Of a stretch of 64,000 nucleotides of DNA, positions 11,584-26,200 are shown in pieces (the first letter of the stretch is position 1; each line of letters starts with the position of its first letter). The DNA comes from Chrysomallon squamiferum. Taxonomy: Eukaryota; Mollusca; Gastropoda; Neomphalida; Peltospiridae. The stretch lies in the NCBI GenBank assembly GCA_012295275.1, contig CM022665.1:14014976-14078975 (forward strand), in the 5' to 3' direction. Below the pieces are notes generated by a model. That model ran no database searches. It was not told the DNA's origin and worked only from the letters and a program-made list of their open reading frames with translations. The position numbers and the translations under genes are program-made.

Positions 11584-14500
11584 ATTGTCAAGCTGTTTAA
11601 ATTTTTTTTTTTAAATCTGTTTATCAGCACACAGTCAACAGTGTATCTTCAGTAACCCTGTTATTTCAGATATTAATACATTAGATTATTTTATTGTGAC
11701 TTAGTTTTTCCTTCTTTTTTTTTTTTTTTTTTTTTTTTTTGGTCTTTATTTTTAATTTCCAGATGAAGAAAATAGAGGAAGCCAGAATTGTTTACGAGCG
11801 GCTTGTGGAGCAGTTTCCTAATGCTGGCAAATACTGGAAGATCTATATAGAACAAGAGGTTAATAAAATATGTGTACTTCACTTTTCAGTATTCTTACTT
11901 TACAAAATGATATTGTTATCGACATTTTGGTTGGTTAGGTACTTAATATGGATTAAGTATGGGGTAGTGGCTGTTTTTGAATTAAGTAATGAAATTGTAA
12001 AAAGGTAGCATCAGTTTTATTCTGTGCTGTGTTATTTTATTTTATTTTTCTGACATTAAATAAGGTATATTAACTTTATGACCTTATAACATGTTGACAT
12101 TGGGTTGTAGTAGATTTTTTTATTTTACAAAATGCATAAAAAATGCAAGCGAACAATAAATATATTACTGAAATGGCTTGGAATTTCAACTGGTGCAGTA
12201 TACTTTTGTTTCTGTATCAGAATATTTCAAAAATGTAAAATAACATTGACTTTTATTTCTAAATATAACTACTATTTATCTTAGTAATGATTTCTTCTAT
12301 CTGCAGTTGAAATTATCAATTATCTGTTGTGATGTAAAAATGTTTTTCTTTTGTTATTGTGATAAAGTAAAAAAAAACCTTGCTTTTCGATAACAATATC
12401 AACTTGTATGGTATATCAGCTTCATAACTGATAATTGTGTTTGAATGATAATGTTGGTTAATTTATTTCTTAGTCAAAATGACAATGCTGCATAAAACCA
12501 TTGTTGAAACCACATGTCTTCTTGAGTTTTCTATGTGTTCTTGTTGTTTCTTCTTGAATGCAAGATGATGGATGGTGTGACAGATTGTCTAAATGGGTTA
12601 ATTATCAGTTATACTGCAGTATGTCAAAAATATTTGATTTAAAGTAGATATTACAGAATTCAAATTTGGCAGTTTTCATAAAAATTGTTTAAATGAGACT
12701 TGGAAATAGGGCTTGTGGAAATTATAGAATGTGTAAAAACACAGCTATTGTACTAAAATCCAACGATTTATGTTTAAAGTGTTATAAAACAAACATCCTT
12801 TTGAGCAGATTGCAGGTCCTAATTTTTGTTCAAAAATTATTAAAGCTTGCAAGTTGCATACAAAATAAAACAGATATATGCATCCATTATATATAGAGAT
12901 TTAATGTATCAAAATGAAAGTGAGTGTTGTGATGTGTGTATCACAGAGAATGACAGAAATAGTAAATGTTTTGAATGAAAGAAATAATCAACCTCTACAG
13001 ATGGGGGAACCCATTAAAAGTCAGTGTGAAAATAAATGTATTGTTGGGTTTGATATTTTATTATTTATTTATTATTGTCAATTTCAAATTATTGCCTGAC
13101 TTAAATTTGTAAACAAAATCTGAAAACAATTTCTCATAAATAAAATTAAAAAGCAATGTATGAATGAATGTGAATTGTGTGATTGCATGCAGCCAGGGAT
13201 GAATGGGGATTTTCATTTTAATACATTTTTTTTATTTCAGGTTTTAATTTTGTATACATATATATGTATATATATATATTTATATTATTACTATTATTTT
13301 GCAATACATATGCTTTATTATTGTACACTAATTTCACTGAATTAGATTAAATTTAAAGATACAGTTAAATTGTTTCATACTGTTTGTTGTACTGTTACCT
13401 TCATTATTGTTTATTTTACATGTGGTTGGGTAATGCCACAGAAATAAACATTGCCAACTAATCATAATCTTACTTGTTATTCTGAGTTGTCTTCTTGACT
13501 TGTTTTTATAGTTACATTCACAAGGAAAGACTTGCTTAATAGTCGTTCTGTAATTATTCTTACTGAGGTCAAATCAGTATGAATCAGTATTACACAAATT
13601 ATATAACTTTCTTCCTACTAATAAATCTTCTGTCTTTTTAGAAAAATGCAATTTATTTTCTTTTAGGGCTCTATCAAATCAGGTTTATATTTTAAAATAT
13701 TTTATCTTATTTTATTATTTTTTTATATATATTTTAAAATTAATTTCTATTTATTTATTTATTATTGTTATGATTTTTTTTATTATTCTGTTTTTATTTA
13801 TTATTATGATTTATGTTTTTTTTGGTACTTAATTTTAAAAAAATGTAATAATCATAAAAAAATTAAAAATACTCAAATCTGTAGTTTCAAAAACATTTGT
13901 TTTCCCATTATACTCACTAAATAATGGTTAAAAGACCTAGCTAATAATTATTTAGTTTAGAAAAGGTTGGTTTGATTCTTCTTTTAATAAATATATTAAA
14001 ATCATTATAAATGCTAAAAGTATATGCATAATAAAGAAATCAGTACAACAAAACACAAATGTTTCATCATTATCATCATTTGAAAAAAGAAACAAAACAT
14101 ACATAATATAAAATACAAGTTTAAGTAATACCACCTTCATCCTTGTTAATATATCATACTGAAAGTAAGCCTGAATTATAAAATTATTGTTCTTGCAGTG
14201 CAAACAAATTACTTATGACACGTTAGTATGGCTTATCAATTACTCCGATTGTGTGATTGTATACATCTGACACATTTTGCATTTAACTGTTCCCTTTTCT
14301 TTTTACTTCTGTGCCCACTGATTCAATAAGTAATGGGTATGGGTTTTTAGAAATGCATAATGCAAAGGCAATGAATGTTTTTTGTAACGGTGTTTTACAT
14401 CATCTGTCCCCATCTTAGATTTATCATTCCATTTTAAATTCTTTGATTATGATACAGATAACAGGAAGCAGACATCAGCTTATTTTCTCTGCATATGTTT

Positions 14501-15708
14501 TATTTCAAATATCCCTTGTTTATGTCAGTATTGTCTACAACAGAATTTTATAAAATTATTAGTGTGATGCAGTTAGTGTCTTTAACAGGTCATTATTATT
14601 ATTATTATTTTTTTTTTTTTATTGTTTCAAACAGACCTTTCTGAATGTTAAAGTTCAAAACTGAAAAATTGTATAATTCTGGCCTTTTTAAATAAATAAA
14701 TGAAAATTAAAAATATAAAAATTGTCTCTGTCAAGAGTAAAATAGATTGAACATCAAAATTCAGGCAGGTACAATCAAAATAAAAAGTGTTTCCATATAT
14801 CAGTATTATTTTCTTTCATCTTTGTTTAGGTTTAATACTGATACATCTAATAAACAATTTAAAATATTAGGTCTAAAGAACTTTATTGCTTAATTAATAA
14901 ATATATTCCTGTATAGTTAAACAAAATTAACACCTCCAGACACATGTGCACATTATAAATTAGTTTATACCAGCTAAAAAAACTACATTCATTTACTGTG
15001 TAAACAGGAAGAATATTGGTGATTTTAATTATAATAAAGAATCTGATGACTTAAAGAACATTTACTTCACTGTACATGGTTAGGCTAAAACAAATGATAC
15101 TGACCTTTTAGTTTTAAATGTAAATTTAAAAAAGAAATTATATATAGAAACTTTAAAATGTTTGTGTTTATATAAACATTATTATGTCATTATGACTAAT
15201 AAAATATACATATTTAAATATATTTGCAGTAAACAATTTTAGAAACATTATTAAAAAAAAATTGTAAGTACAGTCACAAAATTTAATCAGAGGTTAAAAG
15301 ATTTTAAAATAGTTTTAATGCTGAACTGACTATATTTGATTTGAAAAAAGAGTTGAAAGAATAAGGCTTTTTAAAAACTTTTGAAGGAAGTTAGAACATA
15401 AAATCTTCAAAATGCAGTCAAATTTATTAATGGAAATTTAAAAACAAATTCAGATAAAAAATAAGGACACAAATTTGGCATAAAGTTTTTGAATTATTTA
15501 TGCATTCAATATTTAGAATGTTTTAAAATGGCAGTATGTTTTTACAAATAATTAGGGCTTCCTTTTCGAAAAGGCACGAAAAACACAACCTTTAGGTTCT
15601 GCCAACCAGAGGATTTGTTAAATTAAGGAGAAACCAACAAAATAAAACATCACAGATTGCATAAAAGTATATAGTAAAAATCATTAACATGCACAACTCA
15701 TTTTGTAT

Positions 15709-15739
<31 letters not shown>

Positions 15740-16528
15740 GTAGATTTAGAAACTGAAACTTTTCTGACAATATTAAATTATTTTAAAGTTGAAACTTAAA
15801 TAAGTAAATTACAACTTCACCAAACAGTTGGCTGCACACATATATTTTAGGTATAACAGTAGTAAACAAAACTGCATATAGCAAACACTATTATTTGTAA
15901 TATCCAGGTGTTGGGTTATTCTATGTGCATTGCATATCAGAATAATGGGTATAAAAGCAGAGACGAACATCTTGCACAATTCTTTTATTTTCACAAGTTA
16001 CGAAGATTTCTTTTTCTTTTTGAACAAGGACCATTTTACTTACATATTTACAATTAGATGAAAAAGATCCAATTTAACATTATAGTAAATACTTAAAAAT
16101 ATTGGGGATCAGTCATTGGGTTATTTCCCATTCCAGCCAACCACCACTGATTCATCAAAGGCAATTTTACATATTACGGAAGCCATGCTGCTAATTGGTA
16201 AAGTGGCCCCATTGAGTGGTTTCAAGTAATAGTCTTGTGTTGTCATAATGCTAACCATCCCAGTATTTATCAATAATAAACTGACTTAGAATTTTGTTTA
16301 CATAAAACATTTTTTCAGTAATTTACATTAAAACTATTAAGGTAACATTTTCACTAAGAATAATTATAAACTGTTAAGTGATTCAACAGAAATGTGTTGA
16401 TGTCAAATCTTCAAATCTGTATTTAAATAATGCTTTTTTTTCCTTCATATATTTACAACCAAAACAATTAGAGTCTGTATATAACCTATTTCTTTCCTTT
16501 TTTTTTCATTTTGTTTTTCATTTTATAA

Positions 16529-16567
<39 letters not shown>

Positions 16568-17242
16568 TTTTTCTTTTTAAATCTTTAATTTTGGTATTTT
16601 CATGGTTATGATCACATTTCTAGAATAGGTAACAAACAAAAAGCAAAAAACAACCAGTAACATTAGTATTTTTGCATTAATACAGTATTATTTTATTTCT
16701 CAACAAATAACCATTATTTCAAATTTTTATTTTTTCCAAAAGATCAGGCCAGTCAAATGTTAAGTCAAAGATGCTTATGATGACAAATTACATAGATTCT
16801 GTAATTTTTAAATGTATAATCATAAATATATTCTTTGAACCAGCAGGTTAAGAATTATTAAAAGTCGAGATTCATTTGTCCTTTTCTAGGAAGGGGAAAT
16901 TAATGTCTTTAATACAGCATTTACCAAAAGTTTGAAGTGGTATATAAAAATAGTAATAGTAATAAAAAAAAAAAGAAAGAAAAGATACCTTTGTAAATCT
17001 CGTAGTATGCTCCTTATTGAATGCAGTTTCTTTTCTTAATATAAAATATTAAAATTCAAATGTCTAAATTCTTCTAAACTATTTCAAATGTTCAGAGGTT
17101 TCATTTACCATGCACCTTTGATGATATGAATAGTCGAAACATATTTTGCAAACTTGCAATTTTTAATTTTATTTATTTTACTTTAATGAATTGTTTATTA
17201 TCTATGTTATGGTCTGGTCATTTATTATTTATTAGCAAAAAT

Positions 17243-17279
<37 letters not shown>

Positions 17280-20200
17280 TTTTGGTTTGACATATTTTAA
17301 CAACAAAAATGATTTATTTTTCCTAAAATCTAAAAATTCAAACCTAATTGATTAATTTTTTAAAAAATTTTATATTAAATAATTGCATTAAGTTTGTATA
17401 TACAGGTATAGAAACCATAATAAAATTGTATAATTACTTTTTTTTTTGTTTTCTAGCTTCAAAAAAGGTAACAGTGACCCATTACATCATATTTTCAAGA
17501 TAACAAATAATTTTCATACTTATTCTAAGATATCAGATAATATATTCAAGTTATTGCTGATTTGTAGTATAAGACTGTGGTGATTCTGGTTTCAGTACTT
17601 GGTCATCTTATAGTCACTATCTTGCCTGAAGAATACAAATACATTTTTGTTTTGTTTTGTGGGATTTTTTATTTTTATATATATATGTGTGTGTGGGTGT
17701 GTGTGGATGTATATATATCCATCGTGCACATCCATTATAGTTCAGCTTAAGACTGTTATATTACAAAAACATCAGCAATCATTTAACATATAAAGCATGC
17801 CTTCCAGCCAGAGAAAACATATCTCTTAATAATTTGTCATTAGGCCATCTGAATTTGGATATTGAAATCTAATGGTTATTAAATGAATTAACTAAAACAA
17901 TAATATCACTAACAAGAGTAGGTAGTAAAATCATTTTATAATATTTGGTAACAAGAACAAAATTCAGTATGAGCGATGTATCTAATATCTAATGTTAAAC
18001 CTAGGCATTGTTCTTTAAAAATGCAGAGAAAAATGGAGCTAGCCTTAGATAAATGGTTAATTAGCTCTCACTGAAACAATAGGTACATGATTAATCTTCA
18101 TTTCATTTGGAGTTTATTCTAGCAACCAGTGCCCCACAAATGGTATACAAGGGCTGTGGTATGTACCTGATTATGGGAAAGGGTATATTAAAAAAAAGAA
18201 AAGAAGGAATGACCCTAACAGGTTTTCTCTCTCTTTTCCAGAAGGCACAAAATAATGTATTTGATTTAGTACTAAATATTCAACTTTAATATAGCTTTTG
18301 GGATTTTAAGATTTTTATTATTATTACTACTATTATTATTATTATTATTATTATTAAATAGTACAAAAATGAATTAGCTAAATATAAAGGTATTTATTTT
18401 AAATAAGAAAATATTTTCTTTGTTGAGCTGTTACAAAAAGTAGCACAAAACACCATTTTATATTCTAATTATTGATTTGTATTCATATAGATAAAGTGAG
18501 TGTTTATTTGAGAAATATGAATTATATATGCTGAACATTCCAAAACAACAAAACTATAAAAGACTCTGTATTAGGGGCTGGAGTTTCAATTTCAGTGAAA
18601 GGATGCTCTGTTCAGGCTGATAGTTTTTCTCATTCTCATAACCATTCTCATAAACAATCCATGACAGTTATTTATGATGATTGGTAGGTGCACATAACAT
18701 ATTCCTTGCCCTGTATTCCTAGACCAGTGAACTGCAAAATTTGTTTTCTTCTTTTAAATCATTATAAAAAAAAACGAAAAAAAACCTGCATTTGAAATCA
18801 AATAGCCATTAGCATTAAAAGTATGCTGAGATAAAAACCACTGTTTAGAATTGCCAAATGTTAACATCTAGATGCTGATAACAGGATACTGATCTTCAAA
18901 CATTAACATTATCAGATCAAAATAAAAATATCTTTATTCCTTGAAAAACTTTAAATAAGAAATATATATAACTATCAACAATTTAAACTAAAATATATTG
19001 GCTTATTTTGTTTGTAAAACTCAGATGACACCAATAGTAATTAGGATACATTTTTGTTAAACTATAAATTTCATGATTTTAAAGTACAGGAGCATCAGTT
19101 ATTTGGCATAGGCTTTCGTTGAAATAAATGTACACTGGCTTAATATTTTCTACCGATTATGATTTTAATAAAGTGACTATCATGTTTCAGCAAACTCTCC
19201 CCGTTTTAAGTTTTTTTTTTATTACAAAATCATCTTCTAATAAAATTCATGTATTTTTTAAAATTAAAAAGTTTGACCTTTGTATTCTGTTTCCTTGTTT
19301 TCAGCTCAAGTTGAAAAATTATGAACGAGTTGAAAAGGTGAGTATCAAAAGCTGTGTATTGTAAGATCAATGTTAGACTAATGATAAAGGTAATTAAATG
19401 GTGAATAAATTATTGGCAAAGTTGGTGCTTCTAGTTACAATATGTTATACCTACCACATATATACGACATCAGTACTAAAGGAAAGTGTTACATTGCTTC
19501 ACAGTTTTATTTATATAAGCTTATCTAATGAAACAGTGGGATCTAAAATATGTTTGGATAATTAGTTCACAACTGTTAGTTTTAAGGAATTAACTGACTT
19601 TCAGTAATGTTGCCATTTTATATAAAAAAAACAACTTTGTATTGAAGTTCAAAATATAAATCCATGTTTAATGACACATGCAATAAAGATGTCAATATTT
19701 TATTATCTTACATCAGCTCTTTCAACGATGTCTCATCAAAGTTCTTAACATTGACCTCTGGAAACTCTACCTCAACTACATCAAGGAAACAAAGGGTTCA
19801 CTGCCATCATACAGGTAATAGTGTTTCTGTGGGTATAAACAGTATGTTGTGAAAAAAACAATAAAAAAGATTAAATGTTTTATTGTTATTATTATTTATT
19901 TCATTACTGTTATATTTAATGTAATTGTTAAAATGGGGATATTTTTAGGATGTCATTTAATGATTATTTATTCATTTATTTCACAACAAAGAGCTTATTT
20001 GCACTTTCATATGCCTGTTCTGGGGATTGTTTTGTGAGTTTTAGATATTATTTATTATAAAATAGTTCTGAATAATATTTTTGAAAATGTTCCTAAGTTT
20101 GATATAAATTTTTTGTTTTTTATTTATAGAGAAAAAATGGCTCAAGCATATGATTTTGCATTGGAAAAGATTGGAATGGATATTATGTCTTACCAGTTGT

Positions 20201-23200
20201 GGAATGAATATATTGGATTTCTGAAGTCTGTGTGAGTATATATATAAAGATTTTCATTATCAAATATAAATATTTAAATAGACATTCTGATAACAGCTTT
20301 GTACAACTGTGCTCTTTAACTACAGTAAAGTATGTCATTTATATGTTGCATGTTAATTTGAATTTGAATTATTCACATCCCCATTTTACTTAAATCATAC
20401 TTCTATACCACATACCTTCAACCACTCAAATCATTTGATGACCAAGAAAGATTACAATCGTAATAACAAAACTTCAGACTCTTTTTAGTGTATATATAAA
20501 AAATTAAGTTTATGTTATTAGTAATTTTTTTAATTTTAAACTTTATCCAGAGAAGCTGTTGGTTCTTATGCTGAGAATCAGCGAATCACAGCAGTGAGAA
20601 AAGTCTACCAAAGAGGAGTTGTCAACCCCATGATTAACATTGAAATCCTCTGGAAAGATTACTGTAACTATGAGAATGTAAGTGAAACCTTTGAGGAGAT
20701 CTCTTTTCATGATTTCATATAGCTGGTAATTTATTTTTAATATAGTCATGTCTATTACATTGGATATCATTAGTTTATAAACTTAGATGATATTGTCAGC
20801 ACAGGGAAATAGTTTAACCTGACTGTTATTCTGCTTTTCTTTTATTATTTGGCTAACAATTCAGTCTCTCCATCCAACAATCTATCTAATAGTCAAATAT
20901 TAGGTGAGTGCTTCTGATGTTTTCAAATCTTATTTAAAAGTAATCAGTAACATTTTAAACTTTATTTTTATAGAGTATAAATCCCCTAATTGCTAAAAAG
21001 ATGACAGAAGACAGAGCTAGAGAATATATAAATGCCCGTCGTGTGGCCAAAGAATATGAGGTCGTGACAAGAGGACTTGACCGCAATGCACCATCAGTAC
21101 CACCTCAAAATACGGTGAATGAGGCAAAACAGGTAAGTTTATTCTTGAGAAGCTTTAGTACTAGAAATTTGAATTGCCTGTTTGTACCCCTACTTTCCTT
21201 AGTGACTGAAATGAAAGTGTGAATTGATTAAAAAAAATTATCCAGATTTGGTCTGTAAATTCAAAGTGTTTCTGTTGTTTTATGGACTTCACTGGAGAAG
21301 TTTATTTCTGTTTATATGTTAGTTACTAATAAGAGCATTCAGGTAAAGAAATAAAGATCTGATATGTTAGTAATAATAAATGTTTTGCTTATTTTCAATT
21401 GTTTAGGTTGATCTATGGAAGAAGTACATAGCATTTGAGAAGAACAATCCTTTAAGAACTGAAGATCATGCTTTAATAACAAAAAGAGGTAATCTGAAGT
21501 TTTGTTATTACAATTGTAATCTTTCTTTGTCTTCAGATGATTTGAGTGGTTTGAAGGTACGTGGTACAGAATTAGTTTCAATTATGGATCTATCCTGGTG
21601 TATCCATTGTGCTTTTTATCATTTTTGTTTTATTGAAATATATACGGTCTGTTTGTGAAACTATACATTAAAATGACTTGTAATTTTACTAAAAGTATGT
21701 GAAAAAAACTAATTTATGACAGCCAGTATATCTGCCAATATTAGGGGTTGCTAAATATTAGGTGTAAAATATATATTTTTTCAATACTCAAGGTTATTTT
21801 TCTAACATTGCAGTGATGTTTGCTTATGAGCAATGTCTGTTGTGTCTTGGTCATCATCCTGACATCTGGTATGAAGCAGCCGCCTACCTGGAACAATCCA
21901 GTAAACTCTTGTCAGAAAAAGGAGTAAGTTACTAGAGATGTGACAAATTAAAATTGGGTACTTAGTGAATGAAGACAAGTAAATGTTTTAATATGTTTGC
22001 TTGTGATATTTCAAATGTGGTTTTGCTTTCATTTTTAGAAATAAATAAATAAAAATATGTGAAATAAACAAATAAACAAAAAACATTCCATTTTCATTTC
22101 CTTCTAATAAAATACTTATTTCATGTTGTAAATATCTTTGATGGGTCCAAACCAACAAATTTAAATCATATGAATCACTGATAAATAAATAATGAAGGAT
22201 AAAACAGTGGTTCGAATTTCATTTCTTTCAATACAGCCTTTCTTATATGGGAGACGAAGCTGTATAATGACAACTTTATTTTTAAGAAAAATTATTTTTC
22301 TTATTTCATACCTAAAGATAATTATTCTATTGTGTATTTGTTTAGGATGCAAATGCTGGAAAGCTGTTTGCTGATGAAGCTGCTGCTATTTATGAAAGAG
22401 CCATTTCATCTCTGATGAAACAAAACATGCTGATATACTTTGCATATGCTGATTTTGAAGAAGTACACATTATTTATCTATAATCAATTTTAAATTAACT
22501 GTCATAGGATATGTATTACTGTAAATATTTTTACAAGGCACAGAATCTTTCTGTATATCATAAAATAGCATTGCTTAATTAACAGCAAAGATGATCTTAA
22601 GAGAATAATTAAACAAGAAATAAATGCCAGTATTTGAATTAATTTGGTATAAAAATAATAAAACAATAATTTTAATAACAATTTTATAAATATATTCTGT
22701 TAATATCTTTTATGGTTCCCACAATATCTTTTTACAAAGTACCTTTAGCAATTCAAATTCCTTTGATGCTAAAAACAATAAAAAGTAATTTTTGAAGCTG
22801 TGGTTTATATTAAATTTTAGACCTGTTATTTCATTTATCTGAATTTTGTCTTATGTATTTCTTATATTTTAGAGCCGCATGAAATATGAAAAAGTCCATA
22901 ACATCTACAAGAAACTGTTGGAAGTGCCAGATGTGGATCCAACATTGGTAATTACACAAATCTAAAATGTAATCTGATAAGAATTAAAAATATACCAAAA
23001 GAGGCAACAAAAAGTAAAACAGAAATATTGATGCTGACATACATTTTAAGGATTTCTTCATGTAATTCTGTTATGCAGCAAAGTAAAGCTTTATTTCATT
23101 CTATCTTGGTTTGCAGACTAAGATGTTAATAACCATGGAGTTTTAATTAAGTTACAGAAGGTAAAAAATAATAGTTTTCATTATTTATGGCTTTAAAAAG

Positions 23201-26200
23201 AATTTGATATTGATGTTATTAAATCACATACGTTTTTACATTCAAGGCTTACATTCAGTACATGAAATTTGCAAGACGTGCTGAAGGTATTAAATCTGCC
23301 CGCTTGGTGTTCAAGATGGCAAGAGAAGACAAGAAGACGAGATACCATGTTTATGTGGCAGCAGCTTTAATGGAGTATTATTGTAGTAAGGTATGTGTTT
23401 GGAGAGCTTCTGTAAAGGTCACACTCACACACGCAGTCGAACCTGTGTATAATGGCCAGCCATGGGACTTCATAATGTGGCCATTATATTTACCTATATT
23501 ACAACTGTCATTGAAAAGAACAAATACTTTTGTATGAAATACAAATTTTATGGTATAAGAGAATTTCCACGTTAGTAAATAATGTCAGTACCGAAAAAAA
23601 GGCTTTTGTTTATTTTTTTAAACTGTGATTTTTCTTGTTTTTCTTGTTGTTGCACAATATTAACAGTTAAATATAGCAGGTTCCATGACAATACTGCATG
23701 AAAAACAGTGGCTGCTGGCTATTGCAGAAAGGTGACCATTCTGCACAGGTCATTTAAAGAAGGAAATGTTTTGGGGAGTGATTTGTGGTGACTGTTCTGA
23801 ACATATAACTAACAAACAAACAGACCCAATCATTTTAAAAATGGAAGGAAGAGAGAAAAGACAAAAATTAAAAACAAAACAAATATATTATTATTCAAAC
23901 ACTTTGCAAACCTGTACATATAACAGAATAGAGTATGGTTTCCAATTACGAAAATAAAGAACCTTTAAATCCAAAATAATAAAGAAATAAAAGAAAATTA
24001 AAACAATATAATTCTAATCACAGATTTACAACCATGTGAAAAAACAAAACACAGGATGAATTACTAATTATATGAATAAAATAATATATAACCTTAAACT
24101 TGTATTTGAAATTGTTTCTATACATAAATATAAAATTATTGTCTTGAATTTTATGGACATAGTTACATAAAATTTACATACTTTCTGGATCTTTTCTTTA
24201 TTTTACTCCAGGAAAAAAATGTTGCTTTGAAGATCTTTGAGCTGGGTTTGAAGAAGTTTGGAGAGTTTCCAGAATATGCATTGTGTTACATTGACTTCAT
24301 GTCACATTTAAATGGTACGTACACTGAACCTCCTTTCATTGTTATGCCCCCAAAATAATACATTTCACACAAGAATTATTACTTTGTTGGGTTTTTTTTG
24401 AAGAATTACATTTGCAAGAAAAATTAAAAGAAAAAAATAATTTGGTCACATTAAATATTTGGATTATAGATATCTGATTTAATTTAATTTAAGTACAGTT
24501 AAGTCATCAGTTTTAACATACCAGTTTAAACTGTATTCAATTTAGATATGTATAGTTCATTGGTCATTATAATTTGTGTACAAAACACCTTTTTGTGTAA
24601 ACGTTATTGCAGAAAAATATAAAGTTGCTTATCTAGATGAATTTTGTTTTATTTTGTTATGTTTTCAGAGGACAACAATACACGAGTATTATTTGAAAGA
24701 GTTTTATCATCAGGTCAAATACCACCAGAAAAGTCAACGTAAGTTATTTTTGTCTATATTTTTTATTAGTTATTTCCAATTATGTTAATAAATATTTCTT
24801 AATTATACTTAAATTAACAGATGGGTACTATTCATGTTATAAAATATTGTAGTCATTAGTAATACGTCAGGCAAATTGTTAAATAAGCACACATAACGAT
24901 AAGCTAATCTAAGCACTCCATCAGTGTGCTGTGATGGCTTCTAATTATTAACACTCCAGATACTAAATGAATAAATTATTTCTTATTAAAAATAACATAA
25001 TAGGAAAATGCAGTTTTATTAGTTGATAATAATGCAATTTTTTTTTTCAGGGAAATCTGGAGTAAATTTTTGGCTTTTGAATCCCAAGTTGGTGACTTGG
25101 CTAGCATTCTCAAAGTAGAAAAAAGAAGAGCTCAAACAATAGAAAAAGTAAGTTGTTGATGTCAGAATTTTTATCTTCAGACTGATTTAGCCTACATTTT
25201 CTTTTTATATTTTTTTACTTGTGAAATTTGTGATTGTAAAAATAGTCCAGTAGTCACCTAAATTTAAAAAAATGTATATATATAAAAAAATTCCACGCAC
25301 ACAAAGAAACATACTGTTTCCATGAAATCCTGTTATGGTTTTTGGATAATAACATGGAGCAGTGTATGAATTTATTATAAACTAATTGTTTTGGGGTGTC
25401 TTATTTTGTAAGTTTTGAGAAATCATTAAAATTTTGTAAGTTTTGAGGAATCTTTATTTAATCTTCATATATTCAGGTTCAAGAATTTGAAGAAAAGGAA
25501 ACAGCATTGTTGATAGACAGGTACAAGTACCTCAACCTTCTGCCTTGTTCAGAGCGAGAATTGCAGTCCTTAGGATACTGGGTATGTGTTTGTTATAAAG
25601 TAAGAAATATTTTTCATTTAGAGGAGGAACAAAATATTTAGCTAAAGCAAAGCACTTTTTTAAAGCACATTTTCAGATTTTCTCATTTGATAAATACCTT
25701 TTTCTTTTTTTAAATTAATAGAAAAGGGAAATAACAATGTCGTCATACTTGTATGATAGATATTTTAATGTTATGTTACATTTATTAATGATTTGTCTTT
25801 ATAACTAATTGATTTAATTCAAGAAGAGATATGTTGCAAGAAAACAAAAACTTTTAACAGAATATATAGTTAATTAAGTAGAGAAACACCAATTTTTAAT
25901 TTTATTTTTGTTTTCTTCATTTTAGTGAACAATTTTTAAGACATTTTAATTAAGTTAAATAATTTTTTAGGATTTGGTTCGGCACCACGTTGTTCAGAAT
26001 ACAGTTGTGGGCATGAAGTCTTTCAAGAACAGTCGTCACAACATGGATGACGACGAGAGCAGACGACCACAGTACCCAAAGCCAGATGTAGAACAGATGT
26101 TGCCATTCAAACCAAAGGCCATAGTCCGTAAGTTATACTATTGCATTTATACAATTTCAAGTTACTGTAATGTCTTTTCAAAAACATTTGACTATCATTT

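Larger units (their letters stand above)
11859..19304 (+). other. CSTF3 intron 3, 7.4 kb
   Basis: By far the longest intron of the gene; the others are mostly 0.3-1.2 kb. It contains poly-T tracts (15711-15739, 16532-16566, 17248-17278), an ATT repeat (18314-18355), a SINE-like copy at 18090-18245 and an unidentified minus-strand exon-like ORF at 16121-16250. I see no further CSTF3 exon inside it, and frame and homology run directly from exon 3 to exon 4. Confidence 0.8.

Noticed and set aside
13952-14203. 83-codon minus-strand ORF in CSTF3 intron 3
   Set aside because: Composition is typical of AT-rich noise (Ile, Leu, Phe, Asn), with no motif and no splice sites.
25403-25450. Tandem 28-bp repeat with two GTAAGT motifs before CSTF3 exon 17
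   Set aside because: The GTAAGT strings lie in mid-intron without a coding exon upstream, so they are not functional donors.
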